Shown: one piece after another, positions 14,797 to 25,490 of the stretch
How the letters are laid out: every line of letters begins with the position of its first letter
Numbering within the stretch: position 1 is the stretch's first letter
Origin: Arcobacter sp. LA11
GTDB lineage: Bacteria; Campylobacterota; Campylobacteria; Campylobacterales; Arcobacteraceae
Assembly: GCF_001895145.1 (NCBI RefSeq)
Contig: NZ_BDIR01000001.1
Coordinates: forward strand, 1-64,000
DNA length: 64,000 nucleotides
Direction of reading: 5' to 3'
Translations under genes and position numbers: made by a program
The notes under the pieces: model-generated
What the model was told of the DNA's origin: nothing
What the model saw: the letters and a program-made list of their open reading frames with translations, nothing else
Database searches by the model: none

Positions 14797-14828
14797 AAAG
14801 GGGAAGAGCTAAAAAGCTCTTCCCCTTT
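14797..14828 (-). terminator. typA intrinsic terminator
   Basis: A 14-bp perfect stem (AAAGGGGAAGAGCT/AGCTCTTCCCCTTT) with a four-base loop, followed on the minus strand by a run of T. It lies 20 bp after the typA stop. Confidence 0.93.
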
Positions 14829-14847
14829 CAAATAGATAAAATATTTT

Positions 14848-16668
14848 CTATTCGTCTGCGAACTTAGCTTTCTTTGCTGCTCTTTTTCTAACTGTTGGAT
14901 CAAGCTCTCTTTTTCTAACCCTAATCGAAACTGGAGTTACTTCAACAAGCTCATCTTCTTCAATCCACTCTAATGCATTTTCTAAAGACATAACCTTTGG
15001 TGGAACAAGCTTAATAGCTTCATCTGCACCAGAAGATCTTACGTTTGATTGTTGCTTAGCTTTGATTGGGTTTACATCTAAATCATTTGATTTAGCATGT
15101 TGTCCAATTACCATTCCACCATAAACTTTATCTTGAGGCTTAACATACATAATACCTCTATCTTGTAAGTTAAAGATTGAATAAGCAACAGCTTCGCCAC
15201 CCTCCATAGATACTAAAGCTCCATGTTTTCTAGACTCAACAGTTCCAGAATGAGGTCTGAATTCTAAGAATGAGTGGTTCATGACACCCTCACCTTTTGT
15301 TTCAGTTAAGAACTCAGTTCTAATACCAATTAATCCCCTTGCAGGAATTTCAAACTCTAGTCTTGTATAACCAGAACCCATTGGTACCATATTTGTCATG
15401 TTAGCTTTTCTTTTTCCTAACTTTTCAATAATTGCTCCAGAGAAATCATCTGGTGTATCAATTACTAAATGCTCAAATGGTTCCATAGTTACACCATTTT
15501 CTTCTTTTGTAATTACTTCTGGTCTACCAATTGAGAACTCAAAACCTTCTCTTCTCATATTTTCAGCAAGGATACAAATTTGTAATTCACCCCTACCGTT
15601 AACTTTAAATTTACCTTCACCAATTTGCGCATAATTCATAGCAATATTAGTATTCATCTCAGCTTCTAATCTTTCATCAATCTTGTTAGAAGTTACATAC
15701 TTACCTTCAGTACCTGCTAAAGGAGAATCATTAACTGCAAATGTAACAGAAAGTGTAGGCTCTTCAATATGCATAGGATCTAGTGGCATTGGATTTGCAG
15801 GGTCACAAAGTGAATCACCAACATCAATAGTTTCAAAACCAGCAACAGCAACAATATCACCAGTACCAGCAGTTTTGATATCAAATCTATCAACACCTTT
15901 AAATCCAATAAGTTTAGTTACTCTACCTTTGATTTTTTCACCATCAGCTTTAACTAAAGTAACAGTTTCACCCATAGAAATAGTACCATTGAAGATTCTT
16001 GCAATTCCAATTTTTCCAATGAAATTATCATAATCAAGTGTAAATACTTGAAGTTGAAGACCATTTTCATCATCACCTTTTGGTTTTGGAACTTCTGTTA
16101 AAATAGTTTCAAATAATGGAACTAAATCTTTTTTCTCATCTTCTAAAGCAGTCATTGCATAACCATCTCTAGCTGCTGCATAAATAACTGGAAATTCTAA
16201 TTGCTCTTCAGTAGCACCCATTTGGTCAAATAAGTCAAATACTTCATCAACAACTCTATCTGGATCTCCACCTGGTTTATCAATTTTGTTAATAACAACA
16301 ATTGGTCTATGACCTAATTGTAAAGCTTTTTTAACAACAAATTTTGTTTGAGGCATAGTACCTTCTTGCGCATCAACTAGTAATAATACTGAGTCAACCA
16401 TCTTAAGAACCCGCTCAACTTCTCCACCAAAATCTGCATGGCCTGGAGTGTCAATAATATTAATTCTTACATCATTATAATCAATAGCAGTATTCTTAGA
16501 AAGAATTGTAATTCCTCTCTCTTTTTCAATATCATTACTATCCATAACTCTTTCATCTACTTCTTGGTGAGCAGAAAAAGTTCCTGATTGTTTTAATAAT
16601 TCATCTACTAATGTTGTTTTACCGTGGTCAACGTGTGCGATAACGGCAATATTTCTAATATCTCTCAT
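14848..16668 (-). CDS. typA: Ribosome-associated GTPase TypA/BipA
   Basis: A translational GTPase of the EF-G type that assists 50S assembly and growth under stress. The 606-residue length is standard. G motifs: AHVDHGKTT (residues 10-18), DTPGH and NKIDKPGG; these are followed by domain II, EF-G domain III/V-like parts and the BipA-specific C-terminal domain ([29 protein letters not shown]). The C-terminus is rich in Lys/Arg. The gene stands alone with a strong terminator. Confidence 0.97.
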   Translation of the reverse strand: MRDIRNIAVIAHVDHGKTTLVDELLKQSGTFSAHQEVDERVMDSNDIEKERGITILSKNTAIDYNDVRINIIDTPGHADFGGEVERVLKMVDSVLLLVDAQEGTMPQTKFVVKKALQLGHRPIVVINKIDKPGGDPDRVVDEVFDLFDQMGATEEQLEFPVIYAAARDGYAMTALEDEKKDLVPLFETILTEVPKPKGDDENGLQLQVFTLDYDNFIGKIGIARIFNGTISMGETVTLVKADGEKIKGRVTKLIGFKGVDRFDIKTAGTGDIVAVAGFETIDVGDSLCDPANPMPLDPMHIEEPTLSVTFAVNDSPLAGTEGKYVTSNKIDERLEAEMNTNIAMNYAQIGEGKFKVNGRGELQICILAENMRREGFEFSIGRPEVITKEENGVTMEPFEHLVIDTPDDFSGAIIEKLGKRKANMTNMVPMGSGYTRLEFEIPARGLIGIRTEFLTETKGEGVMNHSFLEFRPHSGTVESRKHGALVSMEGGEAVAYSIFNLQDRGIMYVKPQDKVYGGMVIGQHAKSNDLDVNPIKAKQQSNVRSSGADEAIKLVPPKVMSLENALEWIEEDELVEVTPVSIRVRKRELDPTVRKRAAKKAKFADE

Positions 16669-16844
16669 AAATTGATTTCACTTTACATTAAATTTTCGCG
16701 ATTATACTAAAACTTTGCTTAATTTAAGGTAATAATAATACTCTAATTACCACTTGATTACATCATTTTTGGCTATTTTTAGATAAAAAACCACTTTTTA
16801 TATCCTTTTATTAGATATACTAAGAAAAAAATTTGAAGTATAAA

Positions 16845-17762
16845 ATGAATTATCAATCTATATTAGCCGAAATACAAAATGAAATTAAACCACTTTTTAA
16901 AGAAGGTAAAGTAGCAAACTATATACCAGCTTTACAAAAAGCAAATCCAAACGATTTTGCGATGAGTATAGTAACTATTGATGGAAATGAATACCATATT
17001 GGTTGTAGTGATAAAAATTTCTCAATACAAAGTATCTCAAAAGTATTTACTTTTACTCTAGCACTTGAAAATTATAGTAAAGAGCTTTATAAAAAAGTTG
17101 GTCATGAACCTTCTGGGGATCCTTTTAACTCTTTAGTTCAATTAGAGTATGAAAATGGAATTCCTAGAAATCCTTTTATAAATGCAGGCGCAATTGTTAC
17201 AACTGATTCTTTAATTTCTAAATACAAAGATGATACATTTAGCCAAGTTTTAAAATTCATAAAAAAAACTTCGAACAATAATACAATCAATTTTGATAAT
17301 GAAATATTTAAGTCAGAATTAGAACATGGGTACAGAAACCTAAGTTTAATTAACTTAATGAAAAGCTTTAAAAATATTGATAATGATACTAAAAAAGTTA
17401 TTGAAACATATTTTCAACAATGTTCAATCATGATGAATACTAAACAGTTAGCCCATTCAATGCTATTTCTAGCAAATCATGGAAGACAGCCAATTACAAA
17501 TGAAATTATAATAAATGAAGCAAAAGCAAAAAGAATAAACTCTTTAATGTTAACTTGTGGACATTATGATGCATCAGGAGACTTTGCATATAAAGTTGGT
17601 CTTCCAGGGAAAAGTGGTGTTGGAGGAGGAATTGTCGCAGTAGTCCCTAAAAAGATGGCTCTTTGTGTATATAGTCCTAAACTAAATAAACAAGGCAATT
17701 CTCTAATAGGAACAAAAGCTTTAGAACTTTTTACTACTAAAACTGGCTTATCTATATTTTGA
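16845..17762 (+). CDS. glsA: Glutaminase
   Basis: Hydrolyses glutamine to glutamate and ammonia. The 305-residue protein is a beta-lactamase-like serine-dependent glutaminase with the SxxK motif at Ser63-Lys66 (QSISK), NAGAIVTTDSL, the tyrosine-containing CGHYDASGDFAYKVGLPGKSGVGGG block and the final GxxxLxxL helix. The start at 16845 (ATG) is preferred over an in-frame TTG four codons earlier, since it gives the usual N-terminus. It is monocistronic. Confidence 0.93.
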   Translation: MNYQSILAEIQNEIKPLFKEGKVANYIPALQKANPNDFAMSIVTIDGNEYHIGCSDKNFSIQSISKVFTFTLALENYSKELYKKVGHEPSGDPFNSLVQLEYENGIPRNPFINAGAIVTTDSLISKYKDDTFSQVLKFIKKTSNNNTINFDNEIFKSELEHGYRNLSLINLMKSFKNIDNDTKKVIETYFQQCSIMMNTKQLAHSMLFLANHGRQPITNEIIINEAKAKRINSLMLTCGHYDASGDFAYKVGLPGKSGVGGGIVAVVPKKMALCVYSPKLNKQGNSLIGTKALELFTTKTGLSIF

Positions 17763-17843
17763 TTTATTTATAGTTTCTTATTTTTTTTTGCTTTTTATAA
17801 TGCTTATTATTATAGACTTTTCTTTTCAATCATAGGATAAGAC

Positions 17844-19799
17844 ATGAAACAAATCTTTTTTTTACTATCTCTTTTTTCAATTTTATATTCAGAGCAAACA
17901 ATTGATCCATATAAAAATATACACTATTATACTCTTGAGAATGGTTTAAAAGTTTACTTACTTAATGATAAAAAAAGCGAAAATACTTCAGTCCACATTA
18001 ATGTTGGAGTTGGCTCAGAAATAGAAAACAAAGAAACTGCTGGAATTGTCCATTTAGTCGAACATCTAGTATTTAGGGACAAAAGAGTACCACACAGAGA
18101 TTTCTATGATTATATGATTGATGAAGGTGCAGATTATGTCAATGGAACAACAAGAAGTCAAACTACAGAATATATAGCAACTATAAATTCAAAAAAAAGT
18201 TATTGGATTGTAGAAACTTTTGCACAAATGTTATTTGATAAAGAAATTGATAGTACCGATTTAAATATAGAAAAAAATGCTTTGCAAACTGAAATTGGCG
18301 AATCAAATTTTATGTCTTATTTAGGTTTATTGCTAAAAAAATTTGATTCTTTATTTCCTGAAAAATATAACTTTTATGAAAATGACTTTAACTTAATAAA
18401 TGAAAAAGATAAAATAGATAAATACTATGAACAAATAAATAATCAAAAATTTACATTAGACGATGTTTTTAAATATTATGATGATTATTACTACCCAAAA
18501 AATATGATTTTAAAAGTAGCTGGTAATTTTGAAATTAACAAAATGAAAAAAGTTATTGCTAATAGTTTTGGAAAAATAAAAAAGAAAGGTTCTTTATCTA
18601 CTTATATTTATAAAAGAGAGGCAAAACTAAATGACAAACCATTTATAAAAATTAATCATGGAGAAAAAAACAAAAACCATGCTTTTATAGGTGCAAAATA
18701 CATTGACCAAGGATATAAACAATTTGTTGTTTTAGATAGCTACATAAACTTTCTTGAAAAAAAGATACAAAGATATCTTAGAAATGATCAAGGGAAAACG
18801 TATTCTGTAAATGATTTTTATTTTAGCAAAAAAGATGCTGCAATTTTTGGTATAGATTTTGATTCTTTACATAATGAATTTGATAAAAATACACTATTTG
18901 TAAAAAATACTCTTTTTAATAGTGAACTTATAACTGATGATGAAATAAAAAAAGCTTTAGATGATTATAAACTGTTATTAACAAATAAAGAGCATGACAG
19001 TCAAACTCTTCAAGATTTGATAGATGATTTAGAATCTATTCACTATATAGATAAAAACTATAATCAAACTCCTTATGAAATTTTTAAATCAATTACAAAA
19101 GATGACTACAAAAAAATTATAGAAAGTACTTTTGTTAAAAAAAATATGTATTTAACTATTTATAAAGACTATCATTTTTTTCCCTATGACAGAACTATTC
19201 TTAGCATAATATATTTTGTACTATTTATAATAATCTATTTAAAATATTCACAGTTTTTATTAAAAAATAAAAACATTTTCTACACACAAAGAGATATATT
19301 GTTTTCAAGACGTGTGGGAAATAGATTTTTATCATTTATAGTATTTTTTTCTTGTTTTATTATTGCTAGTATTATTCAAGACTGGATGATATATTTTTTC
19401 ACAAAGTTTATATTAGCAGATCAAAATTATTTTAATAGATTAGAAGGTATTTCTATTTATATCTATGATTTTATAAACACAATTATATACATATTTATTT
19501 TCTTAGTTATCTTCTCTACATTATTTAAAAGATATGTATCAAAAATAGATATTTTAAGAGATAAAATAAATTTTTTAGGCTCAAGATTTATTAGTTTAAA
19601 AAAAGATGAGATTAAAGAAATTAAAGTAGTAGAATGGGAATTAAAAAATTTCTTCAAAACATATGGATATACAATGCTATTTTTTAAAAAGCTTATACTA
19701 ATAAAAACCATAGAAAATGAAGAGTTTTATATTAAAACAAGTAATTCATATCATTTAGTAGAAGATTTAAATTCATGGCATAGAAAAGTAAATAATTAA
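17844..19799 (+). CDS. M16-family peptidase with C-terminal membrane and cytoplasmic tail
   Basis: A zinc peptidase of the insulinase/pitrilysin family. It has a signal peptide (about 1-16), then the inverted zinc motif HLVEH (His70, Glu73, His74) and a distal Glu block (NALQTEIGESNF, about residue 143). A second M16-type half follows to about residue 440. The last 200 residues are unusual: three hydrophobic helices (about 453-473, 495-520 and 542-562), then a charged cytoplasmic part. That part ends EFYIKTSNSYHLVEDLNSW, with a look of the bacterial PH-like fold. Ordinary M16 proteins of this size have no membrane tail. Substrate unknown; it seems to be a single-gene unit. Confidence 0.75.
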   Translation: MKQIFFLLSLFSILYSEQTIDPYKNIHYYTLENGLKVYLLNDKKSENTSVHINVGVGSEIENKETAGIVHLVEHLVFRDKRVPHRDFYDYMIDEGADYVNGTTRSQTTEYIATINSKKSYWIVETFAQMLFDKEIDSTDLNIEKNALQTEIGESNFMSYLGLLLKKFDSLFPEKYNFYENDFNLINEKDKIDKYYEQINNQKFTLDDVFKYYDDYYYPKNMILKVAGNFEINKMKKVIANSFGKIKKKGSLSTYIYKREAKLNDKPFIKINHGEKNKNHAFIGAKYIDQGYKQFVVLDSYINFLEKKIQRYLRNDQGKTYSVNDFYFSKKDAAIFGIDFDSLHNEFDKNTLFVKNTLFNSELITDDEIKKALDDYKLLLTNKEHDSQTLQDLIDDLESIHYIDKNYNQTPYEIFKSITKDDYKKIIESTFVKKNMYLTIYKDYHFFPYDRTILSIIYFVLFIIIYLKYSQFLLKNKNIFYTQRDILFSRRVGNRFLSFIVFFSCFIIASIIQDWMIYFFTKFILADQNYFNRLEGISIYIYDFINTIIYIFIFLVIFSTLFKRYVSKIDILRDKINFLGSRFISLKKDEIKEIKVVEWELKNFFKTYGYTMLFFKKLILIKTIENEEFYIKTSNSYHLVEDLNSWHRKVNN

Positions 19800-19847
19800 A
19801 GTTTTAGTTACTGTTTCTTAGGGAATAACTACCAAATTTAAAAAAAC

Positions 19848-21404
19848 TTATAAATCTTTAAATTTTTTTCTAATTTGTAAAAATTCATCCAAATTATCAA
19901 AAAAGATATCTACTAGTTTTGGATCAAAGTGTTTACCTCTTTGTTCTTTAAAAAAATTAAATATTCTTTCATCATCCCAAGCTTTTTTATAAACTCTATG
20001 GCTTCCTAATGCATCAAAAACATCTGCTAAAGCTGTTATTCTTCCATATATATGTATATCTTCTTTTGCTTTTCCTACTGGATAACCTGTACCATCCCAT
20101 TTTTCATGATGTTCTTTAGATACTATAGCTGCTGTTTTAAGTAGTGGTTTACTAGATGATTTTAACATCTCATAACCTAATTGAGCATGTGTTTCCATAA
20201 TCTTTCTTTCTTCAGTATCTAATTTTCCAGGTTTATTTAAAATAGAATCAGGAATTGCAACTTTTCCTATATCATGCATAGGTGATGCCTCTTTTATCAT
20301 TTCAGCTTCTTCTTTGTCTAAACCATAATATAAAGCCAAAAGTTTAGAATACTCAGCAACTCTTTTTACATGGTTTCCTGTCTCTTTTGAACGTGTTTCA
20401 CCTATAGCACCCATTGTAAAGACTACTTCTCTTTGAGTGGTCGCAATCTCTTCATTTAGATTTTTAATTTCTCTAAGTCCTTCAGCAATTTTTTCTCTTT
20501 TTTCATCCACTGAAAATGCAACATTTTTATATATTTTAAGTGTAAGGTAAATTGTAAAAAGTATTGTTATCAAAGAGACAATAAATAAAATAGCTCTATT
20601 TTTATTAATAGAATTTTCTAATATCATTTCTGTTTCTATTTCTAACTTATCGATTAACTTGTTATTTTTTCTCAATAATTTCTTAATCAACACACCTAAC
20701 TCTTCTTCTTTTTCTTCAATTTGATTTAATTCAATAGTATGATTTAATAAAGTCTTAATTACTTCTACATATCTTTCAAAATCTTTACTATTCATCTCTT
20801 TTTCTAAAAAATCCAATTCAGAAATCCATAATTCTAAATATTTAATATCATTAAGTTGAGATAAAACCTTATTTCTATGAAAATCTAAGCTTGCAAAGCT
20901 TTTTATCAATTTTAAACTATTTGAATGCCAAATTTTTTCTTGAATTAATATTTGCAATCTTTCTTCATCAGTATAATTTTTAGAATATTTTTTATTTAAA
21001 TTTAATTTTTTTATTTGTAATAAATAACTTTTATTAAAAAATGACTCTATTTTCTTTTCATTTTTATAAACCATTTCCAGTTCATCATTTATATCTTGAC
21101 TATTAAAATTATCACATAAGATTTGTACAGACTCTACTTTTTTATCTTTTATCTCTAAAAATTTCTTTTTTTCTTTAGTAAATTGATTTTGAATATCTTT
21201 AAGAGATGTTATATCTTTCGCAAGCATAGAATCTAAAACTAATTGATTCATATTTTCTTGAATCGAGACTAAACTTATAACATAATCTTCAAAATCATTG
21301 TTATCTTTTATTTTTTCTAACAAACTATGATTTAAATAAGATATAGAAATCATTAAAAAAATAATAAAAATAAAACCAAACTTTATAGCTTTTTTAATAT
21401 CCAT
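19848..21404 (-). CDS. Membrane HD-GYP domain phosphodiesterase with helical sensor
   Basis: HD-GYP proteins hydrolyse cyclic di-GMP. This 518-residue protein has TM helices at about 8-26 and 268-292 enclosing a long helical periplasmic sensor region (30-265, coiled-coil rich). The C-terminal domain carries HVKRVAEYS, the HD pair in SPMHDIGKVAIPD, HHEKWDGTGYP (the GYP signature) and ADVFDAL. All residues expected for activity are visible. No GGDEF or receiver domain is attached. It starts one base after the stop of the upstream exporter gene, so the two are co-transcribed. The sensed signal is unknown. Confidence 0.9.
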   Translation of the reverse strand: MDIKKAIKFGFIFIIFLMISISYLNHSLLEKIKDNNDFEDYVISLVSIQENMNQLVLDSMLAKDITSLKDIQNQFTKEKKKFLEIKDKKVESVQILCDNFNSQDINDELEMVYKNEKKIESFFNKSYLLQIKKLNLNKKYSKNYTDEERLQILIQEKIWHSNSLKLIKSFASLDFHRNKVLSQLNDIKYLELWISELDFLEKEMNSKDFERYVEVIKTLLNHTIELNQIEEKEEELGVLIKKLLRKNNKLIDKLEIETEMILENSINKNRAILFIVSLITILFTIYLTLKIYKNVAFSVDEKREKIAEGLREIKNLNEEIATTQREVVFTMGAIGETRSKETGNHVKRVAEYSKLLALYYGLDKEEAEMIKEASPMHDIGKVAIPDSILNKPGKLDTEERKIMETHAQLGYEMLKSSSKPLLKTAAIVSKEHHEKWDGTGYPVGKAKEDIHIYGRITALADVFDALGSHRVYKKAWDDERIFNFFKEQRGKHFDPKLVDIFFDNLDEFLQIRKKFKDL

Positions 21405-21405
21405 A

Positions 21406-22437
21406 TCAACCTTTCTTATCCAATTTTATTAATAAAACCAATCCTAATATTGTAATAAAAATACCTATAAAACCAATTAAACTAGGCAATGCTACACTTA
21501 AAAATATCATTTCTCCTAAAAGTGCAAAAAATACTTCTCCTGATTGGCTAGCATCTACTATCATCAACTTGCTTGGGGTATTTGCAATGCTCCTTACATA
21601 TAAAAATAATGAAGTTGCTATCACTCCTGAAAGTAAAGCTATTAAAGCAACGCTTAAATATTGACCTTGAGTAGGTACGGTGGCATCTGTAAAAAAATAT
21701 AAAACAATCCATAAAGGAAAACTTCCAAGTGTTAATAAAAACACCTTTACAAAAGCATTATTTATAACTGATATATCTTTTTTTTGCTCTTTTCTTTTTT
21801 TCTTCTCTTCCCAGACGAGCTGATTTCCAAAAGGATATGAAAAAGCTGCAATAAATACAGGTAAAAAACCAAGAAGTAAAGGTTGTAAATTATTTATATC
21901 AAAATGACTAATGTTTACTAAAGTAATCCCTGTAAAAATTATAAAAGTAAAAAACCAAACTCTTTTTGACAATTTTTGTCCAAAAAAAGCCAATACAAAT
22001 AAAGAAGCTAAAATAGTTATCTGCCAAGTAGTTGCAACAACCCAAGCAGGGGAAAAATCTGCTGCATAACATATCAAAGAATAAAAAAACCCAAATCCTA
22101 TAGTTCCTGATATTGTCCAAAATTTAAAATGCTCAAAATACTCTTTTAACACAGCTTTAAAATATGAAAAACCTTTAAAAGTTATAAACCCTAAAGCCAA
22201 AAAAAGTAAAGTATAAAAAAATCTAAGTGTTGCAGACCAATACCAATGTCCACCATCTAATGATATTGCACGATTTATCAAAAATGTAGCAGAAAAAAAT
22301 AGTGCAGCTAATAATCCAATAATAAGTAAATAAGAAGAACTGCTTTCATATTGTTTAATGTAAAGTTTTATTTTATTCAATAATATATCCTGAAGAAGCA
22401 AAATAAAAGTATAGCAGGAAATTTTAAAAAATTTCAT
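21406..22437 (-). CDS. EmrE/DMT-superfamily multidrug-type exporter
   Basis: A ten-helix inner-membrane transporter of the drug/metabolite superfamily. The sequence FFSATFLINRAISLDGGHWYWSATLRFFYT is characteristic of the multidrug-resistance efflux family, and a basic loop (KKKRKEQKKD) splits the two five-helix halves. The true start may be the TTG at 22380, which has an AGGA site eight bases upstream and would remove an atypical 19-residue N-terminus. It leads directly into the HD-GYP gene. The substrate is unknown. Confidence 0.75.
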   Translation of the reverse strand: MKFFKISCYTFILLLQDILLNKIKLYIKQYESSSSYLLIIGLLAALFFSATFLINRAISLDGGHWYWSATLRFFYTLLFLALGFITFKGFSYFKAVLKEYFEHFKFWTISGTIGFGFFYSLICYAADFSPAWVVATTWQITILASLFVLAFFGQKLSKRVWFFTFIIFTGITLVNISHFDINNLQPLLLGFLPVFIAAFSYPFGNQLVWEEKKKRKEQKKDISVINNAFVKVFLLTLGSFPLWIVLYFFTDATVPTQGQYLSVALIALLSGVIATSLFLYVRSIANTPSKLMIVDASQSGEVFFALLGEMIFLSVALPSLIGFIGIFITILGLVLLIKLDKKG

Positions 22438-22517
22438 ATTAATTATAGTAAAATTATTTATCTCTTTTTTAAAAGATTTTGCAGTATAATCACAAAAAAT
22501 ATAGGTTGAAATAATAC

Positions 22518-23129
22518 ATGACTCCTTTAGAAATTGCCGATATTATTGGTATCATATCATTTGCACTTAGTGGATTTTTAATTGCTGTTCACTATAAATT
22601 AGATATTTTAGGAATATTTATATCTTCATTTTTAACTGCACTTGGTGGAGGAATGATAAGAGATGTAATTGCAAATAAAACACCATATGTTTTAACAGAT
22701 AATCTTCCTATAATACTTGTAGCTACTACATTATTTATATCTTTAGCACTAAAACTTCATAAAAAAACAGATTTAGAAGGTAAAACTACTTTTATAATAT
22801 CTGATGCAATAGGTTTAGTCTCTTTTGCAATAACTGGTGCGTTGATTGGTATAGAAGCAGATTTTAATTTTCTTGGTGTCTTGATGTTAGCATTTTTAAC
22901 AGCAGTTGGTGGAGGAACTATTAGAGATATTTTAATAAATAAAGTTCCATCTATTTTAGTATCAGAGTTTTATGGAACTGTAGCAATTATAGTAGGTCTT
23001 GTAACTTATTTTTTACATCTGTTTCATGAAACAAATATTATCAACTTAACTATCTTATTTATTTTTGGTGTAACATTAAGACTTCTAGCATATTATAAAA
23101 ACTGGCATCTTCCAACTTTATCCAAATAA
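22518..23129 (+). CDS. TRIC-type cation channel family protein (YadS/UPF0126)
   Basis: A 203-residue inner-membrane protein of about seven helices made of two repeated halves. Each half carries the family signature GGG-x-I/T-R-D: GGGMIRDVIANKTPYVL and GGGTIRDILINKVPSIL. Bacterial homologues of the trimeric intracellular cation channels conduct potassium; some relatives transport glycine. The function here is by family. Divergent from the exporter gene and a single unit. Confidence 0.88.
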   Translation: MTPLEIADIIGIISFALSGFLIAVHYKLDILGIFISSFLTALGGGMIRDVIANKTPYVLTDNLPIILVATTLFISLALKLHKKTDLEGKTTFIISDAIGLVSFAITGALIGIEADFNFLGVLMLAFLTAVGGGTIRDILINKVPSILVSEFYGTVAIIVGLVTYFLHLFHETNIINLTILFIFGVTLRLLAYYKNWHLPTLSK

Positions 23130-23196
23130 ACTAATCAGTTTATAATTTAATTATTTTTTATATATAATTTACCTAATCTAAAATTAGGAACCAAAT

Positions 23197-24240
23197 ATGT
23201 CTACTACATTAAACCAAGAAGAACAAGACTTAGTTGTAAAATCTTTTGAAGAAGTAAAAGACTTTAGAACATTAGGTGAAAAAATCACTGCTCCAATTGA
23301 TTCAATTATTGATGAAACTACAGTAATCATTGAAAATGATCCTATTATGGATGTATCAAATGAACTAAATGATATGAATAATAAAATGCAAAGTATCTAT
23401 GCGGATATTATTGACAATGACGGCGCTGTAATGAAGTTTTTTAAAGGTTTACCAATTGTTGGAACAATTGCAGAAAAACTAGATGAAAAATGGGATGAGC
23501 AAAACTTTAATATGCAAACTATCAATGGGCAAATCACTACAATTTTTTCAGGTTTTGATCAAGCTTATACTTCATTAAATACATCAATAGATATGCAATA
23601 TAATTTTTTAGAAGGTATTGAAAAAAATCTTGGAAAAGTAATTGATTACAAAGAGTTTCTAGATGAAAAACTTGTAGAATTCAAAACAGGCATTGAAGAA
23701 AAAAAAGAAGATAAAGAGAAACTAAAACTTTTTGTACGAAGTGTAGAATTTTTTCAAACAAATTTAACAGTTCTTATTGGTAACCTTGAAATGGCTAAAA
23801 AAAGATTACTAATCAGACTTGATTCTGCTAGAAAATTGTCTCTTTCAATGAATTCTTCAAAACCAATTTTTAAAACTTTATTATCTACTGCTGTAATTGA
23901 AATCTCTGGACAGAAAGCTATTGATGCATCTATGACTGCAATAAATGCAATGAGTGAAACTATTGATAAGATGTCTACATCTTTAACTGAGGAAGCAATT
24001 GAATCAAATAAAAAAGCCGAAGAGTTATCTTCTAAACCAATTTTATCTTTAAATGTATTTGTAGATAATGTACAAAAACTAAAAAATCATTTTGATGAAA
24101 TTGAAGATTACAGAGAAAAAATTATGATTGATGCAAAAAAAGAGAGAGAAGACTTTGAAAATGCAAGAAAAAATCTTGCAGATATTAAAGTATTATCAAA
24201 ATCTCAAAGTGATGAATTAGAAAAGATTTTAGCAAAGTAA
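23197..24240 (+). CDS. TelA-like (toxic anion resistance family) coiled-coil protein
   Basis: A 347-residue soluble, helix-rich, acidic protein with no signal or TM segment. The region from about 200 (RLDSARKLSLSMNSSKPIFKTLLS, ISGQKAIDASMTAINAMS, LTEEAIESNKKAEELSSKPI) resembles the TelA/KlaA domain pattern, in which helices are followed by QK and an AM..T..L..NA stretch. The match is by eye and moderate. The family is linked to tellurite and envelope-stress resistance in other bacteria. The next gene starts one base after the stop, so the two work together. Confidence 0.55.
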   Translation: MSTTLNQEEQDLVVKSFEEVKDFRTLGEKITAPIDSIIDETTVIIENDPIMDVSNELNDMNNKMQSIYADIIDNDGAVMKFFKGLPIVGTIAEKLDEKWDEQNFNMQTINGQITTIFSGFDQAYTSLNTSIDMQYNFLEGIEKNLGKVIDYKEFLDEKLVEFKTGIEEKKEDKEKLKLFVRSVEFFQTNLTVLIGNLEMAKKRLLIRLDSARKLSLSMNSSKPIFKTLLSTAVIEISGQKAIDASMTAINAMSETIDKMSTSLTEEAIESNKKAEELSSKPILSLNVFVDNVQKLKNHFDEIEDYREKIMIDAKKEREDFENARKNLADIKVLSKSQSDELEKILAK

Positions 24241-24241
24241 T

Positions 24242-25405
24242 ATGTACAAAAATAAATCTTATATAAATAAAAAAACTAGAAAAGAGATAGAAAAAAAAGG
24301 ATTTAGTGTTTATAACTATATATCTTTTAAAGAGTTAATTTCAACTGTAAATAAAGATTATCTACAAACACTAAATACTATAAACATACCTTTTGCAATT
24401 ATTAATGGAATTGTAGGATATATATCTTATGAAGCTAATAATTACAAGTTTTTAATAATGCTTTATATATTTGTTTATTTTTTTGTATTTATATACCTAA
24501 TAATAAAACTTGTCTATAGAACTTACACCTTTTCTATAATTACAAATGTAATATATACAACAAAAGGTTTAGTAATAAATAATGAAATACATCATTATAA
24601 AGAAGATGATAAATTAATGCCTTTACTTGAAAAACTTGAAAATTTATTTGAAGAATATCTTTCTAAACCTTCCAATTTAAAAAGTATAATAGAAAAAGAA
24701 AAAGAAAAACTTTTTAGTAAATTATCAAATAATTTTTCAAGTATAAGTAAACTGGATAGCAGGTCTACAAGTAGAGATAGTGGTAAAGCAATTATGATTG
24801 CTTATGTTGCCTTAATTGCATATTCTATATCTGTTGTATTTTTTTATTTTATAGGAATGTTTTTAGGTTTTATATTTTTCTTAATATTTATCTCATTAAT
24901 CAGTCTATATTTTTCAATTAATAAATCAGATGAATTAAAAATTCAACAAGAAGTGACAAAAATTGATAAAGAGTTTTTAAATTTAGAAGATATTTATTCA
25001 CATCTAAATAAGAAAATTTCTACTTTTTCAGAAGGTGAAATTTTCAATTTATCAAAACATATAGAAAATGAATACAATAGTTTCTATCAGAAAATAAATA
25101 AAATAATTGACCATAAAGATAGATTAAAAAGTATTATCAACAACTCATCTTATAAAGACTTTATTGATTTTGCACTTTTTATGATATACCTAAAAAATCA
25201 ATTTAACAAGCCTCTAAAGAAAATGCTTAACTTATTAAAGAATTATAAACAAAAAGTAGAAAAGGAGTTACTAGAAGCAAAAGAGACTCTTAAAAATATA
25301 GATTCAAATGAAAAGTATCAAATAGAGACTAGAATTATTAATTTAGAGACTATAAATAAAAATATAGATGAACACTTAAAACAATTAGAAATTAGTTTAC
25401 TTTAA
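24242..25405 (+). CDS. Membrane/coiled-coil partner of the TelA-like protein
   Basis: A 387-residue protein I cannot name with certainty. It has two hydrophobic hairpins (about residues 48-95 and 180-226) separated by a cytoplasmic loop with a predicted coil. The C-terminal half (230-387) is highly charged and coiled-coil. The pairing of a TelA-like gene with a membrane plus coiled-coil protein recalls the xpaC-telA gene pairs of other phyla; whether this is an XpaC homologue is only inference. Codon use and Lys/Ile content match the neighbourhood. Confidence 0.55.
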   Translation: MYKNKSYINKKTRKEIEKKGFSVYNYISFKELISTVNKDYLQTLNTINIPFAIINGIVGYISYEANNYKFLIMLYIFVYFFVFIYLIIKLVYRTYTFSIITNVIYTTKGLVINNEIHHYKEDDKLMPLLEKLENLFEEYLSKPSNLKSIIEKEKEKLFSKLSNNFSSISKLDSRSTSRDSGKAIMIAYVALIAYSISVVFFYFIGMFLGFIFFLIFISLISLYFSINKSDELKIQQEVTKIDKEFLNLEDIYSHLNKKISTFSEGEIFNLSKHIENEYNSFYQKINKIIDHKDRLKSIINNSSYKDFIDFALFMIYLKNQFNKPLKKMLNLLKNYKQKVEKELLEAKETLKNIDSNEKYQIETRIINLETINKNIDEHLKQLEISLL

Positions 25406-25490
25406 TTAAAAAGGAAAACTATTATCCTTTATTAATATTTCATTTATATTTAATAAGTAAAATTCTGCAACTTAAAATCTAGGAGAAAAG

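Noticed and set aside
15683-16033. 116-codon plus-strand frame inside typA
   Set aside because: A shadow of the conserved typA frame, Ser/Pro/Ile-rich as mirrored coding strands often are, with no start signal.
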